DNA from: Nitrospirota bacterium
GTDB taxonomy: Bacteria; Nitrospirota; Thermodesulfovibrionia; Thermodesulfovibrionales; Dissulfurispiraceae
Assembly (NCBI GenBank): GCA_040752355.1
Contig: JBFMHE010000021.1
Location: 1-64,000 of the forward strand
Length of the DNA: 64,000 nt
Direction: 5' to 3'
Numbering within the stretch: position 1 is the first letter of the stretch; each line of letters starts with the position of its first letter. Below are positions 14,812-22,288 of this stretch, one piece after another. Made by a program: the position numbers and the translations under genes. The notes under the pieces were generated by a model that was not told the DNA's origin, made no database searches, and saw only the letters and a program-made list of their open reading frames with translations.

Positions 14812-15555
14812 TTATGTCAAGTCTGCCCGCTGCTGCCCTGCCTGGCGGCCGCGATCCCCGCTCCTGCGCGACACCGGCAGCGTTATCCGCACCTCCGAAC
14901 CGCCCGTCTCGCTGACGAGCTCTCCGCCGAGCTCTCCGACCGTCTCTTGGAGCAGCTCGAAGGAGCAGGCAGCGACCGGCGCATCATCAGAGTCCGAGGG
15001 AGAATCCGGGGAGGAGCCGAGGGCCCCGCGGGTGACGAGGGTCACGCTCACCGCACCATTCAGCCCGGCGGTCTTGATGACGATCGTGCCGTTGCGCTCC
15101 AGCCTCTCCATGATCTCTTCCAGGAGGATAAAGATAACGAACTGCAGCCGCAGCGGGTCGCTCTCGAGTACGGGGACGCGGTCGTCGAAATCCCGCTCGA
15201 AGCTGATGCGGCGCTGCCGGGCAGAGCGGCTCATGAGAACGATGAGCTCTTCAACGGTCTCATTGACCCCGAAGGACGACAGGGGGCGGTCCATGCGATG
15301 GGCGAAACGGCCGAGATACCGGCAGAGGGAGGAGCTCCTGTTGACCTGGTGCTCTATGGATTTGAGCGTCTCGATGCTCTGGCGCGTATCGGCGCGGCCC
15401 GACGATCCGCCCATGGCGACAAGGTCGGCCATCAGCCCCGCCGACTCCTTGATCACCGCGAGGTGATTGCTGAGCTCATGGCTGAAGGAGGCGAGGACCT
15501 TCCCTATAAAGCTCAGCTGGCAGCTCCGCAGTCCCTGTCTCCGTTCCCTCGCCAT
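14812..15555 (-). CDS. Degenerate histidine kinase-like protein
   Basis: The 247-residue soluble protein has a HisKA-like helix with SFSHELSNHLAVIKE near residue 25, so the phospho-acceptor His is kept. The ATP-binding half is degraded: the N-box position reads FVIFILLEEIMERL without the Asn, no DxGxG or GTGLGL boxes are visible, and the end keeps only a HATPase-like GGELVSE..VRITLPV. It has no sensor domain or membrane segment. It may be a phosphotransfer or scaffold protein, or a pseudokinase that needs a partner. It lies two bases from the receiver gene 15558-15953, suggesting that the pair works together. Confidence 0.7.
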   Translation of the reverse strand: MARERRQGLRSCQLSFIGKVLASFSHELSNHLAVIKESAGLMADLVAMGGSSGRADTRQSIETLKSIEHQVNRSSSLCRYLGRFAHRMDRPLSSFGVNETVEELIVLMSRSARQRRISFERDFDDRVPVLESDPLRLQFVIFILLEEIMERLERNGTIVIKTAGLNGAVSVTLVTRGALGSSPDSPSDSDDAPVAACSFELLQETVGELGGELVSETGGSEVRITLPVSRRSGDRGRQAGQQRADLT

Positions 15556-15557
15556 CC

Positions 15558-15953
15558 TCAGCGCCTCCTGTCCGGAGCGTTCGTACGCCGCCGTTCGGCG
15601 GCGCTGCCGATCTTCTCCATGAGATCGTTCAGGTCCACCGGTTTGAGGAGGTACTCGAAGGGCACCTCCTTCATCCCCGCGCCGTGCTCATCCACCGCGC
15701 CGTGGCCGGTAAGCAGGATCACCTCTATGCCGGGGTCGAACTGCCTGATCGTATCCCGGATCTCGAGCCCTCCCATGCCCGGCATTCTCAGGTCTACGAG
15801 CACCACATCGGGAGGGTCGCTCTTGATGAGCGCAAAGGCGTCTTCCGCGCAGTAGACGGCCTTCGCATCATAGTTGCGGAGCTGCAGGCGCTCGGCGAGC
15901 GCCGAGACGAATTCGACCTCATCATCGACCAGGAGCACTTTTATCGGATTCAC
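15558..15953 (-). CDS. CheY-like single-domain response regulator
   Basis: The receiver domain protein has 131 residues. It shows LLVDDE, the acceptor Asp in VVLVDLRMPGMGG, Thr in LLTGHG and Lys in LLKPVD, all intact, then a short basic tail and no DNA-binding domain. It starts with GTG overlapping the TGA of the sensor kinase gene by four bases, so that kinase is its likely partner. It is similar to the receiver at 14300-14761, consistent with duplication within this block. Confidence 0.88.
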   Translation of the reverse strand: MNPIKVLLVDDEVEFVSALAERLQLRNYDAKAVYCAEDAFALIKSDPPDVVLVDLRMPGMGGLEIRDTIRQFDPGIEVILLTGHGAVDEHGAGMKEVPFEYLLKPVDLNDLMEKIGSAAERRRTNAPDRRR

Positions 15954-17701
15954 CCATTCCCTCCCTTTTCGCTCTTCGGAACAACCGGTATCTCGATCGT
16001 GAAGGCAGCCCCCTTGCCCTCCTCGCTCGCGACGACAATATCTCCCCCGAGCTTCTTCATGATCCCGTAGGATATGGCGAGCCCCAGCCCGGTCCCCTTC
16101 CCTTTCTCCTTGGTGGTAAAGAACGGATCGAAGATATGCTTCACTTTATCCCGGGGGATGCCGTGGCCGTTGTCGCGCACCACGACCTTTACGGTATAGG
16201 TATCCTTAACACCGGTCGAGACCGTGATCGCCCCTCCGTCCTCCACGGCATCGAGGGCGTTATTGATGATATTGAGCAGCACCTGCTCGAGCTGGGCCTT
16301 GTCGCTCTGGATGCGCGGGAGCTCTTTCAGGAGGTTCAGCTCCAGGCGGATGCTCCGGTAGAGGATCTCCCGCTCGAGGAAGCCGATCACCTCCCTGACC
16401 ACATCGTTGAGATCGATGACCTCGTACACGACCTCCACCTTCCGGGCGAAGCCGAGGAGCCGGTGCGTGATGGTCCGGCAGCGGTTGACGCTTTCGAAAA
16501 TGCCGTTGATCAGGGTGAGGAACTTTTCCCTGTGGGGAAAGTCAGCGGAAAGCTCGATGATATCTTTCATCAGCCCGGCCTTTTCATTGATGATGGCGAG
16601 CGGGTTATTGATCTCATGGGCGATGCCGGTGGCGAGGCGGCCTATCGAAGCGAGCTTGTTGGCGTGCTCCGACTCCGCGATCGCCTCCTCTTTTTTGCGG
16701 TCCGCCTCTTTGATCGAGTTGCCGAGGGTATTGGCCATGCGGACGCTCACCCCGATGCCGAAGACGATGAGCAGCCCCACGAGATAGAGCGCGGGCTGCT
16801 TCTTCCTGAGCAGCTCGTAGATCCTCGTGTTCACCGTCGACTTGATGACGATCCCGAGTATGAAGGGGGAACTGCCGATCGGCACGGAGCCGTACAGGGC
16901 CGGGCTGCCGTCGGGAAGCTCTATTTCCACTGTCGAGACGTTCCGGGCTGCCGGGGAGGCCGCAGGCGATATGCGCTCCACGATCTTGCCGTGGACCCGG
17001 AAAGGGGGCTGCAGCACGCCCCTTCGGCTGATCAGGAACGCATCGTCATTGCCTTCACGCTTCATCCGGACGACATGGCGGTACAGCGCATCCGCTTCGA
17101 TCACCGCCCGGACGACCCAGAACGACTGTTCCGACGCGCCCCTGCCCTTTACGGCGATCGCAAGATGGGGCCGCTCTTCCGGGCCTATGAAGAGATCGCT
17201 GACATGGAGCCCGCTGCTCGCCGCCTCCCGGAACCACTCCGTACGGGAATAATCCGCCTCGTCCGTAACCTGCTGCCCTGCGCGCGCCCGCAGCATGCCC
17301 CTGCCGTCGGTCACTTCGAGCGTCGCCAGCTCGCCGAACTCTTTCTTGAATGTCTGAAAGACCCCGGCCAGCCGGCGCGGGTCCGAGAGCTGCTCATAGC
17401 CGTACACCGACACGAGGAGCTGGTGCTCGGATATCTTCTCCTTGATGAAGAACTCGATCGCCTGCTGTGTATGCTCGATCTGCCCGGTGAGCTGGTGCCG
17501 GAAGTCCTCCTCCATGATGCTCTGGAGCAGCAGGTACCCGATGATCATGACGAGGAGGAGGGGGATACCCGCTATGGCGTTAATGATGAAGAATATCCTT
17601 ATCTTGAGGCTCTTGTAGCGGTCGCTGCCGAGCAGGTCGAGGGAATGATAGGGATGGAGCACCTTCTCGAGCAGCCTGCTCCTTTCGGGTGACACGCTCA
17701 T
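15950..17701 (-). CDS. Membrane sensor histidine kinase (NtrB-like core, periplasmic sensor)
   Basis: This 583-residue kinase has a first membrane helix at about 35-60, a periplasmic Cache-like sensor domain of about 245 residues, a second membrane helix near 308-328 and a HisKA domain with [10 protein letters not shown] (acceptor His near residue 360). A complete HATPase follows, with [35 protein letters not shown]. It senses an unknown small molecule. Its ATG overlaps the TAA of the UspA gene by one base and its stop overlaps the receiver gene, so translation is coupled through the block. The signal may relate to the ion or carboxylate transporters upstream in the same run of genes. Confidence 0.9.
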   Translation of the reverse strand: MSVSPERSRLLEKVLHPYHSLDLLGSDRYKSLKIRIFFIINAIAGIPLLLVMIIGYLLLQSIMEEDFRHQLTGQIEHTQQAIEFFIKEKISEHQLLVSVYGYEQLSDPRRLAGVFQTFKKEFGELATLEVTDGRGMLRARAGQQVTDEADYSRTEWFREAASSGLHVSDLFIGPEERPHLAIAVKGRGASEQSFWVVRAVIEADALYRHVVRMKREGNDDAFLISRRGVLQPPFRVHGKIVERISPAASPAARNVSTVEIELPDGSPALYGSVPIGSSPFILGIVIKSTVNTRIYELLRKKQPALYLVGLLIVFGIGVSVRMANTLGNSIKEADRKKEEAIAESEHANKLASIGRLATGIAHEINNPLAIINEKAGLMKDIIELSADFPHREKFLTLINGIFESVNRCRTITHRLLGFARKVEVVYEVIDLNDVVREVIGFLEREILYRSIRLELNLLKELPRIQSDKAQLEQVLLNIINNALDAVEDGGAITVSTGVKDTYTVKVVVRDNGHGIPRDKVKHIFDPFFTTKEKGKGTGLGLAISYGIMKKLGGDIVVASEEGKGAAFTIEIPVVPKSEKGGNG

Positions 17702-18588
17702 TACGGGACCAGGAGCGTGGGCAGCTCCGACCGTTCCGCCATACGGTGCGATACACTGCCGAGAAAGAATTCATGAAGCCGGTCCTTGCCGGTGGTCCCC
17801 ATGACGATCATGCTCGCATCGAACTCCCGCGAGAGGGAAAGGAGCTCCCGGACCTCGTCGCCCGCCGAAAGGTGCGGTTCCGCATCGATCCCCGCCTCCC
17901 TCAGCATCGCGCAGTACTGTTCGAGCCGCTCCTTGCTCTCCCTCTCGATGCGAAGGAGCTCGGACTGCTCCAGCCCTTTCGAAAGCTTCGAGCCTATGAC
18001 GTGAGCGACGAGCGCCTTTGCCGCCACTCCTTTCAGGGAGAGGATAAACTCGAGGGCCTTTCTCGACGGCCCTGACCAGTCGGTGGCGAGGAGCGGCCGT
18101 TCGAAGATGCGGTCGTTGACACGGCTCACCGTCTCGCCGCTCCGTTCGAACTGGACCATGTACTTGTGGACCAGCACCGGTATCGGGCTCCGCCGCAGGA
18201 TATCCATCGTATGCGAGCCTATGAAAAGGCTCTCCCCCATGGTCAGCCTTTTTCGCCCGACCACAATGAGGTCGACCCGCTCCCGCTGGGCGATGGCGAG
18301 TATCCGGGGCACCGCATCCCCCACCTCGATGACGATGGTGCTCGCTATCCCGGCGGAAGACAGGACCCGCTGCCAATCCTCGAAGCGTATCCTCGCCTCA
18401 TTGCGCAGCCGCTCTTCTTCCTCTTTGAGGTAGCCGCCGAAAGGTACGAAGGCGACCTCCTCACGGGGGATGATATAGCTCAGGACAATCTCCCTGAGCC
18501 CTACGCGCCTGAGGGCCAGGAGCGTCTCGAGCGTATCGAAGGCGAGCTCCTTGAACTGGGTCGGGAAGAGCAGCTTCTCAATGTTCAT
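17701..18588 (-). CDS. Tandem-domain universal stress protein
   Basis: The protein has 295 residues and two UspA domains (about 1-145 and 160-295). The second keeps the ATP-binding pattern G-x2-G-x9-G-S (GTTGKDRLHEFFLGS); the first, VVGRKRLTMGESLFIGSHT, is degenerate. UspA proteins bind ATP or other nucleotides and modulate stress survival or the activity of partner transporters. It sits 23 bases behind the antiporter gene and is translationally coupled to the sensor kinase, so it may be an accessory factor for the transporter or kinase. Confidence 0.88.
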   Translation of the reverse strand: MNIEKLLFPTQFKELAFDTLETLLALRRVGLREIVLSYIIPREEVAFVPFGGYLKEEEERLRNEARIRFEDWQRVLSSAGIASTIVIEVGDAVPRILAIAQRERVDLIVVGRKRLTMGESLFIGSHTMDILRRSPIPVLVHKYMVQFERSGETVSRVNDRIFERPLLATDWSGPSRKALEFILSLKGVAAKALVAHVIGSKLSKGLEQSELLRIERESKERLEQYCAMLREAGIDAEPHLSAGDEVRELLSLSREFDASMIVMGTTGKDRLHEFFLGSVSHRMAERSELPTLLVP

Positions 18589-18611
18589 CGCGCATGCACC
18601 ATCCTTCCATG

Positions 18612-19970
18612 CTACGGCATGAAAAACAAGACCGTCACCAGGATAAAGACCGGGACCAGTATGGTTACGGAATATTTTATCATGTATCCGAAGAAGCTCG
18701 GCATCGGGGTCCCCGATTCCTCGGCGATCGAACGCACCATGAAGTTCGGGGCATTCCCGATATAGGTCGCGGCCCCGAAGAAGACCGCCCCGACCGAGAT
18801 CGCCTGCAGGTAGAGCGGATGCCGCTCGATCAGCAGTCCTATCGCCTCGGCCTCGGGGAGGCCGGGAGAGAAGCTCCCTATGGCGGTGTTCAGGAAGGTG
18901 AGATAGGTCGGCGCATTATCGAGGAAGCTCGAAAGGATGCCCGTAATCCAGAAATAATGGTACGGCTCCCGCACCGTTTCTACGAGGAAGGCGAGCTCTC
19001 CCCTGGCGCCGGCCTGGAGTATCTTGAGAGGGGGCACCATCGTCAGGAAGATGCCCGCAAAGAGAAGGGCGACCTCCTTCATGGGGAACCAGGTGAACTC
19101 GTTCGCCTCGCGAAGCGTACGCGGGGTGGCGATCACCGAGAGCAGCGCTATCAGCACCAGCGCCGCATCCCTGACCACGTCCTGGAGACCGCGGTGGACA
19201 CCGAGCACCGAGACCTCTCCCCACTTCGCTATGCCGCTCACCAGGACAGCCCCGATGATGCCGAGGAGAAAAAAGAGGTTATACCAGCCCTCGATCTTGA
19301 GCGGCTGTTTTACCCCGTCGTCAGGCGGCGCGCCGCCCTCTCTTTTATAAAAATAGGTATCCATAGCAAAGTAGACGACCAGCAGGGCTGCCGCAGCAAC
19401 GGCCATGTGGGGCAGGATAGTGAACGTCCAGAAGAACGGCACGCCGCGGAGGAATCCCAGGAAGAGCGGCGGGTCCCCGAGAGGGGTGAGTGAGCCGCCG
19501 ATATTGGCGACCAGGAAGATGAAAAAGACTACCATGAACGTCCTGTTCTTCCGGTGCGCATTGGCCCTCAGGAAAGGGCGTATGAGCAGCATGGCGGCCC
19601 CGGTCGTTCCCATCCACGAGGCCAGGACCGTCCCGACCGCGATGATCGCCGTATTGACCGCCGGCGTGCCGCGGAGCGTACCCCTGAGCAGGATCCCGCC
19701 CGACACGGCATAGAGCGAGCCGAGGAGGATAATAAAGGGAATATAATCGGCGAGCAGGATGTGGAGCAGCTCGTAAAGGGCGACCTCCCGATAGACGAGG
19801 AGAAAGGGGATAGAGAGCAGCAGCGCCCAGAATGCGGAGACCTTGCCGAAATGGTCGTGCCAGAACTTCGGTGCGAGCAGGGGAAACAGGGCGATGGAGA
19901 GGAGCATCCCCGCAAAAGGGATGGTGCTCCACAGCGGCAACACCTCGCCAATGTTTTCATGCGCGCTCAT
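18612..19970 (-). CDS. NhaD-like sodium:proton antiporter / ion transporter superfamily protein
   Basis: The integral membrane protein has 452 residues and about 12 segments. Conserved stretches are GTVLASWMGTTGAAMLLIRP, NIGGSLTPLGDPPLFLGFLRG, FLDNAPTYLTFLN and ATYIGNAPNFMVRSI. The two Asn-Ala-Pro (DNAPT, GNAPN) repeats in inverted halves are typical of the ion transporter (IT) superfamily close to NhaD and CitMHS. Exchange of Na+ for H+ is the most likely job; carboxylate transport is the alternative. It follows the DASS gene by 64 bases on the same strand and precedes the UspA gene. Confidence 0.82.
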   Translation of the reverse strand: MSAHENIGEVLPLWSTIPFAGMLLSIALFPLLAPKFWHDHFGKVSAFWALLLSIPFLLVYREVALYELLHILLADYIPFIILLGSLYAVSGGILLRGTLRGTPAVNTAIIAVGTVLASWMGTTGAAMLLIRPFLRANAHRKNRTFMVVFFIFLVANIGGSLTPLGDPPLFLGFLRGVPFFWTFTILPHMAVAAAALLVVYFAMDTYFYKREGGAPPDDGVKQPLKIEGWYNLFFLLGIIGAVLVSGIAKWGEVSVLGVHRGLQDVVRDAALVLIALLSVIATPRTLREANEFTWFPMKEVALLFAGIFLTMVPPLKILQAGARGELAFLVETVREPYHYFWITGILSSFLDNAPTYLTFLNTAIGSFSPGLPEAEAIGLLIERHPLYLQAISVGAVFFGAATYIGNAPNFMVRSIAEESGTPMPSFFGYMIKYSVTILVPVFILVTVLFFMP

Positions 19971-20034
19971 ACTCTCACCCTCTTTACTCTATCACGTATT
20001 TTTTCCGCCGGGCCGCCGGTCACCGGCTGATCGC

Positions 20035-21552
20035 TCACCGTGTACCGACCGGCATTCCCAGAAGAGGCCATAGTATAACGACAGCAACACCAATAACCAC
20101 GAGCAGGGCGAGGCTCATCAGCAGCCCGTGCTTGAAGAACTCCCGGGCGGTGAATTGTCCCGATTCGTAAGCGATAGCGTTGGGCGCCGTTCCGATAAGC
20201 AGCATGAAAGGCATCCCCGCGCTCACCAGTGATGTATAAAAGACGATGTCAGGGGAGACCCCCATATAAGGCGCGATTGCCAGCGATACCGGAAGCGAGA
20301 TCGTGACGACCACCACGTTCGTCAGTATATTGGCGGCAACCAGGACGAAAAGCGCTGTGCCGAAAACAAACCCCAGCCAGGGAGCGTTCTGGAACAAGGC
20401 GAGCCACTTCACTGCCATCCATTGGGCTGCGCCCGTCTTCCAGAGGCAGAATCCTATGCTCACGGCGCCCCCGATGAGCAGGATGATATTCCAGGGGATA
20501 TCCTCGAGCTCCTTTACCGTGAGCACCCTGAAGAGAAAGAAGAGCAGCGCTGCACTGAGTATCACGGCAGCCCTGTCCACGCTCTTCAGGGCGGGGACAC
20601 AAGGCTGCAGCGACATAAGGACCACGGTACCGGCCACGATGCCGAGGACGAACCGCTCGGCCCTTGTCATGGGGCCGAGCTGCTGCGCCAATCTCCGGAC
20701 CCGCTCTTTCAGGCCGGGGATACTCTTTTTTTCGGGCTTCAGAAAGAACACGAGATAACCCCAGATAAGGAATACCACGCCCCACCCTATGAGAAACAGG
20801 TATGCCGTAAGCTCGAAGAAATGTATCTCCCTTCCGGTGAACTCCCTGAACAGCGCTGCACCCGCGGCCGCACGGGCGGACCCGAAAAACGTCACGATGC
20901 TCCCGGCGCTCGCCGCATACGCCATGCCGATGAAAAGCGCCTTGCCGAAATTCGTCTGTTTTTCTCCTCCTCCATAGAGGGCGTAAATCGCCATAAGGAC
21001 GGGAAAGACGGTCGCTGCAACAGCAGTGTGGGCCATGATATGGGAGAGCCCTGCGCTCAGCGCCAGGGCGCCGAAGAGAATCATACCGGTCCTTTCGCCG
21101 GCGACTTCGAGCATCTTATAGGCGCAGCGTTTGGTAAGCCCTGTCTTTGAGAACGCAAGCCCGATAATTACCGAACCGAAGATGAACATAACCGATGGAT
21201 CCATGAAGTCCCTGAATGCTTCTCTTGCGGGGCGGATGCCGAACAGGACCTGAAAGACGCCGATGGCAATACTGGTTACGCCGATAGGGACTACTTCAAA
21301 TATCCACCACACCGCGGCAAGCAGAAGCAGGCCGATCGATGCTTTTCCCTCCCTGGACAGGGGGATGGACCGCCCGGCAGGGTCGACGGCGTCCTGCAAC
21401 GGCGGGGCACCGTAGATGAGCAGGAAGGCGGCGAATCCCGCTGCGATAAGCACAACCCTTTTCCGGTCGATCCCGGGTTTCGGAACGGCAATGGTCAACT
21501 CGGGAGGGGCTTCGGGCAAACCGGCATGCATCTTTCTCCGCTTTTCGGTCAT
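20035..21552 (-). CDS. DASS (SLC13) family anion:sodium symporter
   Basis: This 505-residue protein has about 12-13 membrane helices. The N-terminus is a soluble stretch of about 30 residues. The DASS pattern is visible in AVWWIFEVVPIGVTSIA and MFIFGSVIIGLAFSKTGL, but the two canonical Ser-Asn-Thr signatures are altered: the first hairpin reads LSHIMAHTAVAATVFPV and the second LIGTAPNAIAYESG. The changed sites suggest a substrate other than standard dicarboxylates, possibly sulfate or another inorganic anion; this is inference. It lies six bases behind the CBS gene, so the two are surely co-transcribed. Confidence 0.82.
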   Translation of the reverse strand: MTEKRRKMHAGLPEAPPELTIAVPKPGIDRKRVVLIAAGFAAFLLIYGAPPLQDAVDPAGRSIPLSREGKASIGLLLLAAVWWIFEVVPIGVTSIAIGVFQVLFGIRPAREAFRDFMDPSVMFIFGSVIIGLAFSKTGLTKRCAYKMLEVAGERTGMILFGALALSAGLSHIMAHTAVAATVFPVLMAIYALYGGGEKQTNFGKALFIGMAYAASAGSIVTFFGSARAAAGAALFREFTGREIHFFELTAYLFLIGWGVVFLIWGYLVFFLKPEKKSIPGLKERVRRLAQQLGPMTRAERFVLGIVAGTVVLMSLQPCVPALKSVDRAAVILSAALLFFLFRVLTVKELEDIPWNIILLIGGAVSIGFCLWKTGAAQWMAVKWLALFQNAPWLGFVFGTALFVLVAANILTNVVVVTISLPVSLAIAPYMGVSPDIVFYTSLVSAGMPFMLLIGTAPNAIAYESGQFTAREFFKHGLLMSLALLVVIGVAVVILWPLLGMPVGTR

Positions 21553-21558
21553 GGCGCC

Positions 21559-22071
21559 CTAATCCTTCAGGATATCACCCGTCAGTTCCTCGAATATCTC
21601 CACGATCCTGACCATCCCGACAAGCTTCCTCTTGCCGTCCAGGACGGGCAGAAGGGTCAGATCATTGCGCAGCATCACATATGCCGCCTTGGTAACAGGA
21701 TCGTCCGGTCCGACAAAGAACTTTGCCGGGACCATGATCTCGCTCACCGGCCGTTCTGCCGATTCCTTCGACTTGTCCGCATCCCACAGCGAAGAAAGCA
21801 GCGCAGCATCCTCGTCAAGCACCTGGGCTCTGCTCGGCGGCTTCAGGAAGGTCGGCTCCATGCCCCTCAGAATGCTCTTCAGGTTCAGCGTGCCGAGCAG
21901 ATTGTACTTTTCATCGAAGACCAGGATACCCATGGGACTGAAGCACTTTTCATCGCTCGGCATCGTTGCCCTGAATATCCCGATCGCCTGCCTGATCGAG
22001 AACCAGTACGGTATATGGGGAAAGTCGAACACATCGACCATGATGGCGCTGACCACCCGCTCCTGTATCAT
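21559..22071 (-). CDS. CBS-domain pair protein
   Basis: This 170-residue cytoplasmic protein has two CBS motifs: one around residues 8-75 (VSAIMVDVF, then MGILVFDEKYNLLGTLNLKSIL) and one around 110-168 (VSEIMVPAKFFVGPDDPVTKAAYVM, LPVLDGKRKLVGMVRIVEIFEEL). CBS pairs bind adenine nucleotides and often gate a partner transporter or enzyme. With the DASS symporter six bases downstream, a regulatory role on that transporter is likely. The ATG at 22071 follows GGGGG at a good distance; longer in-frame starts upstream have no support. Confidence 0.85.
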   Translation of the reverse strand: MIQERVVSAIMVDVFDFPHIPYWFSIRQAIGIFRATMPSDEKCFSPMGILVFDEKYNLLGTLNLKSILRGMEPTFLKPPSRAQVLDEDAALLSSLWDADKSKESAERPVSEIMVPAKFFVGPDDPVTKAAYVMLRNDLTLLPVLDGKRKLVGMVRIVEIFEELTGDILKD

Positions 22072-22174
22072 AACGAACCCCCTTTCGCCCCCTTCTTCGC
22101 TGCACCACGCACAAGGCCGGCGGGAATACGAATAATGCCCCGGCCTCGGGATACTGCACCATAGCGGTGTTTTC

Positions 22175-22204
22175 ATTATAATGCGCTAAAATTCCAATTA
22201 GCAA
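22175..22204 (-). promoter_or_regulatory. Sigma-70-type promoter of the CBS-DASS operon
   Basis: On the minus strand, -35 TTGCTA (22199-22204) and a consensus -10 TATAAT (22175-22180) are 18 bases apart. This predicts a leader of about 95 bases before the CBS start. Confidence 0.65.
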
Positions 22205-22275
22205 TAGCTATCTTCGCAAGGGTACGCCGCGGCCCCAGGCCGGCAGGATGCATTGTCTTTTTGGGAAAAATACCT

Positions 22276-22283
22276 GATATAAT
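22276..22283 (+). promoter_or_regulatory. -10 element directly before the PEP-synthase-like gene
   Basis: TATAAT (22278-22283) ends five bases before the ATG at 22289. A TTGTCT lies 19 bases upstream. No Shine-Dalgarno precedes the ATG, so a leaderless transcript is likely. Confidence 0.55.
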
Positions 22284-22288
22284 TTCAT

